Positions 37,393 to 51,102 of a stretch of 64,000 nucleotides of DNA are shown here, piece by piece. The notes under the pieces are model-generated. The model saw nothing but the letters and a program-made list of their open reading frames with translations, was not told the origin of the DNA and did no database searches. The position numbers and the translations under genes are program-made. Origin of the DNA: Epiperipatus broadwayi (taxonomy: Eukaryota; Onychophora; Udeonychophora; Euonychophora; Peripatidae); assembly GCA_028023455.1 (NCBI GenBank), contig JAQFVV010000003.1:2272925-2336924 (forward strand), written 5' to 3'. The first letter of the stretch is position 1. Every line of letters starts with the position of its first letter.

Positions 37393-39540
37393 GTGTACAT
37401 AAATTCTAACTACATATTATTATGTTTACTTCAGTTTTAACAAATGTAAATGAATATGTGCATATATAAATATTTAAGACTGTATTTTCATATCATAATT
37501 AACAAGAAGATTATACATGCACATACTCAGCAATATTATAAGCACACTCAAAGTTTTAAATTAAAGAAACACCACACACAATCTGAGTGAAATGAAATAC
37601 ACTATTATAGAATATAATAGATGAAACAGATCTAACTGTTTCAATATAAATAATGATTTGTGGCTAAGTTTAAAATGTCTCCATTGGGAAAAGTCTGTCA
37701 ACTATGTATCTATAATTGCAAAAGAAAAAAATATTATATTCAACTTAAACTGGCAGATCTCCACCTATGCTGAATATTGCATTGAATATACTATTCAGAT
37801 TTTAGGATTCCATCTCATTAATCCAAGGAATACCACATAAAAATGTGAAGTTCAAATCATCAGGAGGAAAATTCTAAAATGTTCAAATCCAACTACCAAA
37901 TTAGTAATTATAAAATGTAGACATTCTCAATATTCACAAGCCTTTTTCCTTTTTGGACTTGTAATAATTTTAGGGTTGTATTGTATAATTAATCTCATGC
38001 ATATTTGTTTTTAGTCTCTTTTTTTCCTTTATAATGGATCAATCTAACATTTATATATTTTAAAAAGAAAAAAACACTACCATTTTAATTCTTTAATTGA
38101 AAATAAAATATAGGTCTAGATAACCATTTGTTGCAGATGAAACTCATCACCATTAAAGATGAAAGTAAGAGTGTATTTTATAAAACATTAACTGCCTTCA
38201 CTAACATGGGAACAACATTATATGCACTTTGTCCGTATTAATTCTGTTTATTTTATTTATTTTTCAGTATGAATAACTAAAAAGTCTTGATATAAATGAG
38301 CTTTACTATCATTGCTGAAACAAATAATGGCAAGATGAAGAGCTTAAAATCACGATCTTCATAGCTTGAGATAGTTAATTAATGTATATATATATTTTGG
38401 AATAATACTTTCAATGACCCTAAATTAGCAGGCAAGTAGTGTATAAATATTAATAAAATTTTAATCTTTTTTTATCTAACTTCAACTGTAAAATAGGATG
38501 TTAAATGGTTATCCTTTGAAAGGGAAATCAGATTTGGAATAAAAAAAAAATGATATGATAAATCAATGAATAAACATGGATGTCCAAAATCAATAAACTT
38601 TTTCGTAAATAAAATCGTTAAACGTATTATTTTAAAATAACTTCAATTGTCGGTGTATTGACTTATTTCATTATCAATTCATCATACTCATCCTCTTATA
38701 AAAATAATATTATCGTAGCCTGAAATAGAATACCATGCATATACTTCCTGAGCTCGAATCTTGAAACATAATGGAAATTAAGATGAGGGAGAATGGATGA
38801 TACCATATAGAAGTATCCTGAGACTCCCATATATGTTTACCTCATTCTTTCATGTTTGAGATCGAAGTTGACCTTGAGTTGAGATTCTTAGGAATTTTAA
38901 GTTTTTTTTCTTCTTTTCATTCACTTTGATGGCCTATTAAGTGTTCTGTCAAGCAAGGCCAGGGCCATTACAATATAGAAATCAAATTATTAAATTAAAT
39001 TTAAATTTATATAGAAATAAAATTATGTAAAAACTGAATGATTTAATAATACCTTTAAAATATTATTTAAAATTATTACTGACCTAAAAGCAAGCGTCAG
39101 AATAATTATAAATAACAATATACTATAAATGAGATCACACACATAATTATATGCTGCATAAATGGAAATAAAGAAATCATTATCATAATAATATAAATAA
39201 AAAAGTGAAGTCTGGTTATTAATAAATATAGGTATGTCATAGAATAAATCAGATTTACGAGAGTTATAAATTAGGCAGGAAAGTTATTAGGAGCCATTTA
39301 TGTGAGTAGGCGAGCTGTTTCTGGTGGATTGGAGTGGTTGTTATTCATTTCTTTATATTTTGAATATTATAACAAGCATTCAGAATATTGTGATTTATCA
39401 AACAAAATAATACTATTTTTTGCAATTGCTAATGGTTGAAGTAAAAACAAAAAATTAAATGATCATGAGGTCATCATCAAATAAAATGGATTAGCACATC
39501 AATAAAGCAGAAATATAAAACAAAATGAAGAACCATCACA
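37393..39540. other. AT-rich stretch, nothing recognised
   Basis: No conserved frame. Positions 38690-38970 are less A/T-rich and contain GAGATCGAAGTTGACCTTGA, but I could not assign them. Confidence 0.4.
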
Positions 39541-40330
39541 AAGACTGTGAGTAATATTGAAGAAGAGAAAATAGTTATGTTGGATATATTATTTAATATG
39601 TTACAAGAGGAAAATAATTTTTTACAAGAAATACAGATAAAAAATCAAATATTACTAGAAGAAAATTTTAAAAATGTTCAAAAAAGTATGATTAGAAAAT
39701 GAAAAAATGTTTGAAACATGCATTTGGATAATTAAATAATGTTTCAAGAAATGTGATAGAAAAGTGATTTAAAATGTACCATGAGTGTAGAAGTTATTAG
39801 TAATGTAAAAAAAATGATGAGGCCCTCATTTTGAATGAGAATTTGAATGACAAAGTAAATGAAGAAAATAGTTATCTAATGATATCAGATGTTGCAAAAA
39901 GTATTAAAGATAAATAATAGCAAATAAAACATGAATAGGAAATTCAAACAAAATATTGGAAGTAAAAATAAAAAATAATGAAAAACATATAGAAATCGTA
40001 GAGCAAGTAGTAAAGGATAGGGTAGATATACCAAAATCAAAGAATGCAAATGTAGAAAATAAAACAAAGCTGGTGTATACTCAAAGACAAATCATGTTAG
40101 AATTTATATAAAAGATGAACAGAAGTAGGCAATTCATGCAAATCAATGCCTTGGATAAAAATTAATACAATGTGAATTAAACATCGAAGTAGAACATTAT
40201 AATTTTTTTAATTTATATATCTGATGTGAATATCTATAATCTCAATTTTGGAATATTAAATCAGATGTAGCATATTTTCTGGTATCAATTTTATTCTGCA
40301 CTTAGATGAAAGGAGAAAATAATGATCACA
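39541..40330 (+). pseudogene. Decayed gag-protease region of an LTR element (tentative)
   Basis: The plus strand reads as broken, highly charged coiled-coil pieces: LDILFNMLQEENNFLQEIQ near 39580, then LNENLNDKVNEENSYLMIS near 39830, then Lys-rich text. Near 40200-40315 are pieces that, across frames, resemble the segment after the active site of retroviral-type aspartic proteases: SDVNIYNLNFGI, then GINF and HLDERR. That order (coiled-coil gag, basic region, protease-like end) suits a Ty3/Gypsy-type element. Many stops and shifts are present and no LTRs were found. It may equally be a chance reading of A-rich DNA. Confidence 0.33.
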
Positions 40331-41326
40331 TACCAGATTGGTTTTCCATCTCATTACTGCACAAGAGAGAACTCCTAGATAAAAATTAATATCAAATTAG
40401 AATGACTGTATGAGAAAGATAAAGGATTGTTATTGATGACCCAGACATGTTAATAAAACATGTTTTAGGACAAAAATGTCAAAAAAACAAAAACAAATTG
40501 TAGAAAATAATAATATAGACAATCAACACTAATCATGAATATTAAAAAAAAGTAAAGGGATCAAATTATGGAAAGAGCTGCAAAAGTGAATGATGATGCC
40601 AGTTAGAAATTAGTATACTAGCTCTTCATGATGAATTGGGTGAATAAAAAGAGTTGGTAAGAGTTGATATTTTCTGAGCTATTGGAGAACTCAAGATTGT
40701 GGTATGTTGGTGTACCCTATTGGGATATCTGAATGTTATGGGATTTATGTGTTTAGGTTATTGTATATTTTTTTACAAAAATAGTTTGAGAGTTTTAAGG
40801 CACCAGATGAGATTGCCTAGTCCATTATTATCTTCTGAATGAAAGAAAGTTACTTATTTAAGTAGTCAATATAATTTTGACTTGTTTTTATTTTGTTTGG
40901 TTTTTTATTATAGAGGCCATGGTTTGCTTATACATATTTTTACATGATTATTCTGCAACAAGTGGCTCTTGCTTTAGTAGCATTTTAAGTATGTTTAAGA
41001 TCTACATCTGTGTATTTTAGTCAGGAAGCTTGTTGGTAAATTTGTAGGTGGCACTATATAGAGATTTTTGGAGAACTGTACAAATCATCAAGATTAGACA
41101 TGTTTATAAAATAAAATGATGGTTCATAATAAAATTAATCAATTGTTGAAGATTACATAAATAAAGTAAAATGATTAGTGAATATAAAAAAAAATTAAAG
41201 TAAATTAGACCCTATGCCCATTTTTATTTCATTCTTGGTGAAGGGGTATGAACCATAATATTATGGTGACTTGAATTTGCTAAAGCTTATCTCATAAAAG
41301 AAAATAGGCATTTTCTTTAATAAAAA
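40331..41326. other. AT-rich stretch, nothing recognised
   Basis: Could contain further decayed parts of the preceding element, but no motif supports this. Confidence 0.4.
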
Positions 41327-43849
41327 TATAGAAAAGATAATTTTAAATTATATAATTAAAATATATATGAAGAGCTGCATGGTTTTATTAATATTGTAAT
41401 AAAAATAAATGTCACCAAGTTTATTAACTGAGTCTTTTATCCACATAGTCAAGCTTCATTTGAAATCTCTAACAATTAAATTTGTGATTTTCCCCCCTGT
41501 TAAAAATTTTGTGAAGCTTTTTTTTAACAGCTTTAAATTCACATATATTTATTTTCTAATATTTTAATTACAAAAAAAAAATCAAAAGATGGTGGGGAAT
41601 TTATATAATCAGTATTAATAAGTAGACATTGTTTATTCAGCAATCATGAATTTTGGTGAGTATTTCACTGAAATATTACAATCATCAAGAATATATTAAG
41701 ATGGTCTAAAAATTTGATTTTTTGGAAGGTTTATGAATATATTTATATTGTAATTGTGTAATAATTATCAAAAATCAAAAATAAATATTATTACATATTT
41801 ATTTTTTACAGATATGTTTTATTTTTAAATATAAAAGAAAATTTTCTTCTGAGTATTGTTACTATAAAGATTATGGTCACAAGAAAACACAGCTTGGTAA
41901 AAATGAGGTCATTCACCTGATTGTTATTTTATTTAGAGATATCATAAAAATTAGAAAAAAATGTAAACTTTTAAAGCATAAACTGATAGATTTAGTAATT
42001 ATTAAAAAAAAAAATGTTCAAATTTTTAACTCAAACATGAAACAAAGAAGATTTCATTTATTTTGCAAATTAAATCATCCACCTGAAATTTGATGATGTG
42101 ACAGCATTTTGTTTTTACTAAAATATAATTTTTAAAATAATTCCAGAAATCAAATATAATTTTTTTAAATTTAATTTCTAAACAAAAATATCTATTGAAT
42201 GAGGCCAAATTTATTATATTATGATAAATAATAATGGTTTAATATTAAAATGAACATTGAAAGCTTAAATCTATTGAGAACAAAAAAATCTGTCAGAGTA
42301 CAGGAAGTTTAAATCTTGCAACAACAAAAAAGTAAAACTTATAACATTGTTTTTTGAAGTTACAATATATTTTTAGTTTTATATTAAATCTCCCTTTCTG
42401 ATAATTTGTGAATAAACAAGCAGATCTTATTAATTTCAAATATATAACAAGAATAACTTGTTTATATATACTCTTTTTGGAATAAATGATAATGTAACAA
42501 AAATGTAAGAGATAAGAAAAAAAATTGAAGTAATTTTTATGAGTGTTATTATCTATTTGGGATCTGCTCATCTCATGTATTGATTGTATATAAATTGGGT
42601 CAATTTTATTTTTAGTTTCAGCTGTGGCAAATTCAGAGTACATGATTAAACTATATATCAGGCCTTCATAGAAAAAATAATAATAATTTCTGCAGCAAAT
42701 TACTTTTCAACTATCTTAATAATCTCTAGTGATGGAAAACTAATTTTATCAAAAATGAAAAGGATTCTCTTTGTTAAAGATTTATAATAGGAGAGCTGAT
42801 TAATTTTTTAAGTTCCAACTGTTGCAGTGCTGATCAGAAAATGAGGGTCAGCTTTAAAAAATGTTTAAGTCCAATAAGATTAAGTTTTGTTTTCATAACT
42901 TGCATAAGTAAGAAAGAGGCAGAGAAAATGGCAGATAACTATTAGGATAAATGCTCCCTTAGTCAATGCTACCAATGATAACAAGATCTAAAAAACCATT
43001 GCCTTATTATCCATGTATGTGAATAAATGTTAAAGTAGGAGAAACATAAATTAATACAAGAACTTGGAGAATAGAAAATTGTTTATAATAACATCTACCA
43101 TAAATTATACATCATATGAGATGATTTGTGACCCCTGTATAAGGACTGCATATTGAATACCAGATTGTGACTTATTTGTTGAATGATAAGAATTATATGT
43201 GCACACATAAAAATGGGAACAATAAGAGACTTGATTAATGGAGCTCAATATAAAAATGTAAGATTTTTTTGTTGTTGTTTTTTCTTCATATCCTCAAATT
43301 AAGTAACTGTTGATGTATATTTTTAACTATCATGCATAGACCTGAGAGTAATATTTTTTTGTTTTATTTGTACATACATTTTTTCTTTTTTAGAAGGTTT
43401 TATTTTATATATTTTAAATATTAATCAATGGATAATTAAACAGAATTAAAAGTTATTAAAGGAATTAAAAAAGTAAAATATTTCCATAAAATGTATTCAT
43501 TCTTTAATTCAAAAATAAATAAATGCTTATTTATTTGTGAGGTAATTAAAATTTAAAATGAATGTTTTTAATTTTTATATTTTGATTTTATTTAATTATT
43601 AGTTCTACTGAAATTTGCTATAAGGTGTACGTTTTTTCTTCTTTTTTCTTTGCAGTTTTCTAAAATAGAGATAAATATATTGTAACCTGAGAAAATAAGC
43701 ATAGGGTATATTATGATTTCTAAAACTAGTTATATAAATTAACTATATGAAAGCTAGCGTTATGGGTGTTAACAGATCTAAAGACAAAATGTGTTTGATT
43801 GATCATATAATGATGGAGACATCATAATGTTTATTATGGTTTGTGTTCA

Positions 43850-43898
<49 letters not shown>

Positions 43899-44065
43899 CT
43901 TGATTTCACATTACCTGTAGACTAAATGTCAAAGAAATTATATTGACAAATTTAATTAATCTATCAGTTAAAAGTATATATATCAACAATGTAAAATAGT
44001 AAAGCTTATTTATGTATTATTTTCCCTTATATTTGTTTACTCAAGCATGGTTTGATCATGTATAT
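41327..44065 (+). repeat. Diverged duplication, block B
   Basis: Counterpart of 27768-28725 and 31290-31870 in the same orientation, about 13.5 kb away. It has an extra ~900 bp at 41435-42330 and lacks the ~2.5 kb found at 28726-31289 in block A. It contains a (TA)n at about 43853-43895. It ends next to the RTE remnant at 44125. Confidence 0.78.
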
Positions 44066-44124
44066 ATTAATGTCTGTATCTCCAAAACTTTTTATAACAG
44101 TTTTACAAAAATATTTTGGGAATT

Positions 44125-44680
44125 AAAATGAGAACTAAGGGAGTAAAAGTGGTTATTTTTACAAATAATGCTTCAGAGCTATTGCAAGAGTTATCAAATG
44201 AAGAAGAAAATAAAGATTGATAATCGTGAATTAGAAAAAAACTAATAACTACAAATATCTTAGTCAGATTATTAACATAGTTGGAAACATAATGTATGTA
44301 ATTAATCATAGAGTTAAACCTGGGTGAATTGTTTTTGGAAGAAATAATTTAGTATTATAAGGAAATACGCCTATCTATTTGAAAAGAAACGTTTTAATAG
44401 GTGTGTTTTACTAGTTCATTTTTTATGTATTTGAGACTTGGACACAAGATCATTACAGAGAATTCAGACCACTCAGGCAAATATGGAAAGATGTATGATA
44501 AAAATAATAAGAAAGGATTGAAAATGGAATATGGGGAGAGAATAAACAGATATCATGGACATCAATGAAAAACTTCAGAAACAGATATGAAGATGGGCTG
44601 AATATTTTTTGAATGGCAGTAGACCAATTCAACTGCTTCTGAATAATTTCTATTTTTCTCTTTTAGACATTAATGCAAAA
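44125..44680 (+). pseudogene. Second RTE-type reverse transcriptase remnant
   Basis: Pieces in all three plus-strand frames follow the same order as RTE/BovB-type ORF2 C-termini. FTNNASELLQELSNEE comes first (end of the catalytic region), then INIVGN and INHRVK, then GNTPIYLKRNVL-GVFY, then FETWTQ, then a block like MERCMIKIIRKD, then TDIMDINEKLQKQ and RWAEYFLNGSRPIQ. It is more decayed than the copy at 12927 (many stops and indels) and lies on the other strand. It abuts the end of duplication block B. Confidence 0.72.
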
Positions 44681-47600
44681 CCCTCAATAGAGATTAAACT
44701 GGAACAAAAAAACATATGAAAATAAAGTCATTAATTAAAAACCATGGTTTATTTATGTCCACATGTATTACATATTAGGAAAAACAAATTAGAAAAACAC
44801 TTTCCATCATGAGTTATTCATATTTCGAATAAAAACGATTTGGACTATTATAATTAATGACATTAAGATCAGACATAAACATTTTTTTAAAATTTCGGTT
44901 AAATAGAAATTATTTGTTTAATAATATTTCATTTATTAAATTTATTATCAATTAATAATATAACAATGTGAGTTATCTATTAATAATCATTAAAATACTA
45001 TATAAATGTATATATATCAGAGTTTTTTGTATTTTCTGAGTTAAAAACTAATATATATGCAAATGGAATAAACGGAAAATGTTTAGTAGAATTAATTATA
45101 AATTTAATTTAAAAACTAAATGAGATCAAAGATTTTGTATAACCTGAAAAATACAATATTCATACAGTAGTAGCTAATATATTAATATGGGATAACATAT
45201 ATCACAAATCTGAACGGAATTGTAGCATAAATTACTTAAACGAACTACTCGCATATTTTTTGTCAAACATCAGCAGGTACACTTCAAAAAAAAAAAAAAA
45301 TTAAAAATAATTTAAAAGGGCAAATGACTCCCGAGTTATATTTTTGGTTAAACCAGCACTCTTAGTTAACCCAGGTTATAACTCCTTTTATTTATCTTCA
45401 TCACTATTTATTATTTATCCATAGAAAATATAATTCAATTTATAAATGCTACATTTTCTACATGCATTTATTTGATAAAATGTATAAAGTAAAACGTACG
45501 TTTTAAAATGTAATGTGTGTATATATATATTAAGCCATATCACATCATTTTCACTTATTATCTAAGAGTCATCTAAACAACAGATTATTGATATTCTGTT
45601 GCCTTATTTTAAGCATTGCTGTGGGGATGTGATATATATTTATGTTAACACAATACATCTTGACAAGGTGAAAATCTTTATTTTACTTTCAATGAAAATG
45701 AGATAGAATATGTTGAAAAAAAGAGAAGATTTATGCATATACATTATATTGATTGCAAAGTAAGAAGTGCTGCTTATCTTTGAATAACAATTTTAATAAA
45801 AACAATATTAAAAATAAGATAGAAATATAAATTTTAAAAAAAAAGATTTGTTTTTGTTTACAAATTAAAATTTGCTTGTATCATCTCTAAGATTAAAGTT
45901 TATTGTTTAAAGGTCAGTTATTCAAAGTTTCAATAATTGAATTCTGATTTTTTTTTTTCTTTAAAAAAATATTTAAGATTTATTTTGTTAAAATATCAAT
46001 TTATAAAAGATTTATGTTGTAATAAGTATTTTTTTTTGTTATTCTGAGTAATAAAACTAATTAAAAGAAATATGATTAGAAAGATAATAGAATATGATTT
46101 TTTTAATCAATGACAGTTTTAATAAAATGTGCTTTAAAATTTTTAATAGAAGCTAGCATTTTGGCAAAGTTTCCAGTCTGGCTTTTGTTTTACAATCAAC
46201 ATTAGTGGCTTGTAAAAACTTTAAGTTTATTTATATTAGCAACTAAGTTATAATAAAAAAAAATATTATAAAATGGATATTATGGTTTACGATAGATCAT
46301 TTCTGTGTGTGTATCATTTACACCAGATCAATGTAGCCTGAATTTATTATTTATCTTTGGCCTGATATGTGATCAAACTTCAATTACCCTTTCTGAGTTC
46401 TGCTAAACCTATGGTTAAAATTTATGTTTGCAAAGTGATTGTTAATTAAAAGTCCTCTCTTACTGTATATATGTTTTAGAGAGGTAATGAAATATGATTT
46501 AAGAAAATATGATCTTAATAAATTAAAACTTGAAGCAGCTTAAAGAATTAAGAAGAATTATTGTTTCTACATTTTCAAAGATGATGTACAGTGTCTTCAC
46601 TGCTGAAATTGACTCCATAATAAAAAATAAACAAAAAAAAAATGTTCTGCTTAACATAAAAAGGATTTTAAACTGAAGACATTGATAAAATTTTAGTGTT
46701 TAAAAGGGTGATTGTTTGAAGGGTGATAATATTTAAATACTTATTATTTCATAATTTAATGTCATGATGTTTCAAATATTTTATATGTCTTATTGTATAA
46801 TAAATATATTTTTGTTAGTTATTAATCTGACCTTCTGTTTCTCTTCTCATAAGTTCTACTATTTAAATAATAAATTAAATTCATAATAGCTAGTGAGATA
46901 AGAGTTCATGTATTACTAAATTAGTTGTGGTAGAGTGTTTAATAATACTGATGGTGTAGAATATTCTCCTATGGATTTCCCAGTTTTGGGATGGCACTCT
47001 GGTTTTTGACCTAATATAAAGTTTTAATTCATAAAGTATCTAATTTGCCTTCAGCCATTTAGGAGTGATTAATGGTCAAAAAGGTGACATAGTTTGTTAT
47101 ATTTTTATTATTATAGTTATTTATGACTGAATTAAATTATATTTTTACTCCTACAGTGTTTCATTTCTGTTATTTGGATTTGAGTGTGAAATCTCAAAGA
47201 TTATTTTAATTATTAGGCACTGACTTTTCATATCTATATGATCATTTTAATTTGTGTTAAATTAACTTTGATGATCTCTTTTATCAAATGGCAGAATTAT
47301 TACAATTTAATGTATGATCATATTAACACTTTTTAATAACTAAATAATAATTGATTAATAAATATTATTTTCTTTAATTCTTGACTTATAGTTCCCATTT
47401 GTCAATTTTTAGTTATCTAATAATATGGATATCTGTTTTGTGAGTAGAAGGAGAATAGAAAATCATGTGTATATGCAAAGACAACTGTCGGATAATTATT
47501 TTATAATTATTCAAACTAGAAATAACATTAGTTTTATCATGTATAATGTTTTCTCTAATTTTATAAAATCAATTATTACAAATAATAGAGATAATTTTTT

Positions 47601-48239
47601 ATATTAAATGCTTTTCATTTATTGGCAACTAAAAAGCAAAAAAAAATAATTTTTTCTTCAAGCATAATTGGGTTTTTTTTATTTAACTTGAAATAAAAGT
47701 ATGGGAATGGGGGAGTCCAAAAATTAATTAAGTCAATCTCTTCTTATAAAAAATAGGGATTGGTTTAATTAATTTCTAGATCCCTCATCCTTTAATTTTA
47801 AGCTAAATCTAAAAATCCCAATTGTGATTGAAGGAAAAAAAATTTTTTTTTGCTTTTTAGTGCACCATCAATAAAAGAATTTAATATTTAAAAAAATTAT
47901 ATCCATTATGTTAAAGCTAATTCAAATTTGCAAAATTATCTCTAAAATGTTCTAAAATCTTTCAAAAAAATTATTTATTAATAGAAAAATTGCTAATATT
48001 GATATTTTAAAATTCTAAAAAATTAGAATGTCAAGCATGTGAATGTTGTTTGACTTGATGTTTGTGTCTTTTATTCGATATTTATTGATTCATTACTCAT
48101 TCTATAATATTTAAACAAAATTAAATGTTAACACTTTTATTCATCATAATTTAAGATAGGAAAGACTATTTTATATTTTTAGTCACTTATATACATATAT
48201 TATTATGTAAACATACTACATATGATATATACATAAGGG
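44681..48239. other. AT-rich stretch, nothing recognised
   Basis: About 3.5 kb of A/T-rich DNA with short frames only. No match to the other repeats in the window was found by eye. Confidence 0.45.
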
Positions 48240-49142
48240 ATATAGATTTTAACAAAGAAGAAATATCTAGTGACATAAATATATAATGATAAATAATAAT
48301 GAATAAATATAATGACATGTGAAAATTTTACAAATATATTTAAATAATAATTGAACTGCCCTCTAGCTTCCAAGTTCAATAACTTTTTACAATAAGAGAG
48401 TGGTCCATCTCTTAATGTCTTTTAGATCTTTTTATGTACAGCCATCCAGAACAACAACAGTCAGAGTACATAAAAAGATCTAAAAGACATTAAGAGGTGG
48501 TCCACTCTCTTATTGTAAAAAGTTATTGAACTTGGCAGCTAGAGGGCAGTTCAATTATTATGTAAATAGATTCGTTTTTATGCTAGATTTGGGAAAAGCT
48601 AAAAGGGATTTAGATATGAAGGTCATGGAGTTGACAAAGATTATGTCATGGAAATGGGATGGAGCAGATTATGGAAAAACTTAGGGTGGAGAATGGAAAG
48701 AGAAGGTAAAGTGGCTAATTCTCTGGGCATAGTTGCTGAGAGATTGCTGACTCCATATAAGGAGAAGTCACAGTGCATCACATCACATCAGATTTGTAAA
48801 ATTTTTATGTCATTATATTTATTCATTATTAAAATATTATTTATCATTAATTATATAACATGTGTTAATTTATTATAAAGTTTTAGAAGTGAGTGAAAGA
48901 TTTCCACTCTATACATTTAATATCAGTTAGTTAAAGATCAATTTACATTAAAAGATATAAAGACTGATTTAATGTGGCATTCTGTCTGTTATTGTTCTGG
49001 ATGGCTGTACATAAAAAAATCTAAAAGACATTAAGAGGTGGTCCACTCTCTTATGGTAAATAATTATTGAACTTGGCAGCTAGAGGGCAGTTCAATTATT
49101 ATTTAAATAGATTTGTAAAAATTTCCACATGTCATTATATAT
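48240..49142. repeat. Three copies of a ~165-bp repeat forming hairpins
   Basis: Copy 1 (about 48240-48460) is on the minus strand; copy 2 (48466-48572, continuing at 48790-48850) and copy 3 (48977-49142) are on the plus strand. Copies 1 and 2 form a hairpin with a ~27-base loop. All share GAACTTGGCAGCTAGAGGGC, GGTGGTCCACTCTCTTA and GTACATAAAAAGATCTAAAA. Copy 2 is split by an insertion at 48573-48789. Confidence 0.9.
48573..48789 (+). mobile_element. 217-bp insertion inside copy 2, 5-bp flanking repeat
   Basis: Comparison with copies 1 and 3 shows the repeat running up to AGATT at 48568-48572 and resuming after AGATT at 48790-48794. The 217 bp between them interrupt it, flanked by a 5-bp direct repeat. 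The insert is G/A-rich compared with its surroundings and contains GTCATGGAAATGGGATGG. It includes an open stretch through GWSRLWKNLGWRMEREGK with no recognised family. It has no inverted ends, so its type is unknown. Confidence 0.65.
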
Positions 49143-50822
49143 TGTAATGGAAACACGCCGATCGAAAGCTTAACTTCTCTTTTATTTATGTATAATGAGG
49201 AATTCTTAAAATTCAAGCCCATCCACATTCTGCTACCACAAGCAGAGAGAACATATGGACATAAATGAGTCTATATCCATACTTGACTGAACCTGTAACT
49301 ATACGGGTATAGCTCCAGGTTATCTTTCCCAGTCAACTATCTCTCAACTGCTGTAAGATTTAACAGAGTTACAGTGCTTGGATATTTATAAATTTTAATG
49401 GGATCAAAATACTGCACCACCAGCTTCACATGTTAATTCAGTACTCATAATGAGTAATAATTATTTTCCCAAACCCTATGACTATATTACTTTTTTGGAG
49501 TGGCAAAGAACGAGGCAAAACATATTTAAATCAATAATAAATATTTAATACAATAAATTAAACAATAAAAGAAATACTTTAAATCATTTACACACAATAA
49601 AAACAGATTATTTGCTATAATGCTACGAGTAAAAGAAATAAAAGATCCTATAAATGATTGGACATTTATAATCGTCATTTTGTGTATATATAATAAATTT
49701 AAAGAATGTCTTTATCATTCAAAGTAAGAATTTGGCCATTGTCTAAATTAAAAGTATGTGCACAGGGAATATAAAATGTAGTATACATATTTTCCTAGGT
49801 TATTAAGTCTCTGAATTAATTTGAAGTCTTGCTGACCACCACGTGAAATTTTTCCACGTCTTTAGCAGGGAACGGTCACTCTTCGGTTAGATTTTGGTTA
49901 TGGGAACTCCTCTGCATTTAGGACATCAAGGACCAAGCAAAATGAATCCTTTGGCAGGTGCTACATTGGCAGTTGTTATATCTAGATGGGAACCATTAGA
50001 GTACACTGAGTATGGATCGGCAAGCAATCATGACGGTCCTTAGCCAGCCATTCTTGATGAGGTACTGATGTTAGAAATCATATCTTGTTAATTATGGCTG
50101 CTTATTATTGGAGCAGTCTTTCCACCAACCTCTCGACAAGAAGTCTCCAACTCTAATCCTCATACTCAACTGAAATTTTTAAATTAAAAAATTCCACAGT
50201 TCTATGTCCTTTTGATCCTTTGTCTTCACTTTTATTCACACCTTTCTTTTTATTACGCCTTCGGCCATTTCTATAGATTTACTTTTAACTAATTCCATAG
50301 CACTATGTACATTTATTTATTTTTTCTTTTAAGTAAACAGATTTCTAATTAAATTGGTTTTTTTTTATTATTGACAAGCATTAATTATTGCTGTCTTCAT
50401 CCCACTTCATACACGCATTTTGTTTTATCATCAAATGTGTACTTTTATGACCCAGATCTTTGTCTTTCGGTCATGTTTTAAATTTCTATTTTACTCTTAT
50501 TAAACTCTTCAAACTCTACTTTTTCTTATACATCATATTTTAGTTTGTCTTTCATTTATATTTCTTTATCATTATTAATTTTCTAATGTACAATTTTAAT
50601 ATTTCTAACTGTACTTATTTTTCATTTCACAAAATCTTGACTTTGGAGGGTAAACAATAAGAATTTTTTCGATTCTAATTCCCTCTCTTTTCTTAATTAA
50701 AACATTTCTTTGTTTATAAATTTTTTTAAACTCACTTTTTAGTATTCCAAACACAAACACAATATTTAATATTCTTTAAATGTGAAATATCTATATGTGT
50801 GACCGCAGTATGTGCGATCATC

Positions 50823-50825
<3 letters not shown>
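49143..50825 (+). repeat. Possible solo LTR (~1.68 kb)
   Basis: Starts TGTAATGGAAAC directly after TATAT and could end at GATCATCACA (50825) before ATATAT, giving TG...CA ends. The length is close to that of the LTRs of the element at 51154. The start (TGTAATG) equals the start of that element's downstream LTR. It contains moderately G+C-rich patches (49140-49400, 49820-50170) and no open frame. The end is uncertain because it falls in a hairpin with (TA)n. No second copy is present to confirm it. Confidence 0.35.
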
Positions 50826-50862
<37 letters not shown>

Positions 50863-50876
50863 GATGATCGCACATA
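50809..50876. repeat. Hairpin with (TA)n loop
   Basis: TATGTGCGATCATCACAA and TTGTGATGATCGCACATA are exact inverted complements around a (TA)n tract of about 16 units. Confidence 0.93.
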
Positions 50877-50895
50877 TATATATATATATATCAAC

Positions 50896-51102
50896 TGTAA
50901 TAAGTTCACTTATATGAAACTGTAGAGAAGCTTGCTATTTTTATAAATTAAATATGGCTTAGTGTTTTGAGAATTTATGGTGTTCTCATATTCATAACAA
51001 AAGAACACTATAAGTTCTCAAAAGTGGTAATACATATTTAATTTATAGAAATATCAAGCTTCTTTATAATTGCATATAAGTGCTCTTACTACACTTATTA
51101 CA
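50896..51102. repeat. Foldback repeat, ~95-bp arms
   Basis: Left arm from TGTAATAAGT (50896) and right arm ending ACTTATTACA (51102). The arms share GAAGCTTGCTATTTTTATAA against its complement and GAGAATTTATGGTGTTCT against its complement. The loop is about 15 bases near 50985. The sequence is not related to the 17409 family. Confidence 0.88.

Noticed and set aside
38690-38980. Less A/T-rich patch possibly an LTR or exon
   Set aside because: No TG...CA ends, repeat partner, frame or splice pattern could be shown.
42293-42643. 116-codon minus-strand frame
   Set aside because: It lies in duplicated block B and is not open in the matching part of block A (about 27900-28150); no domain.
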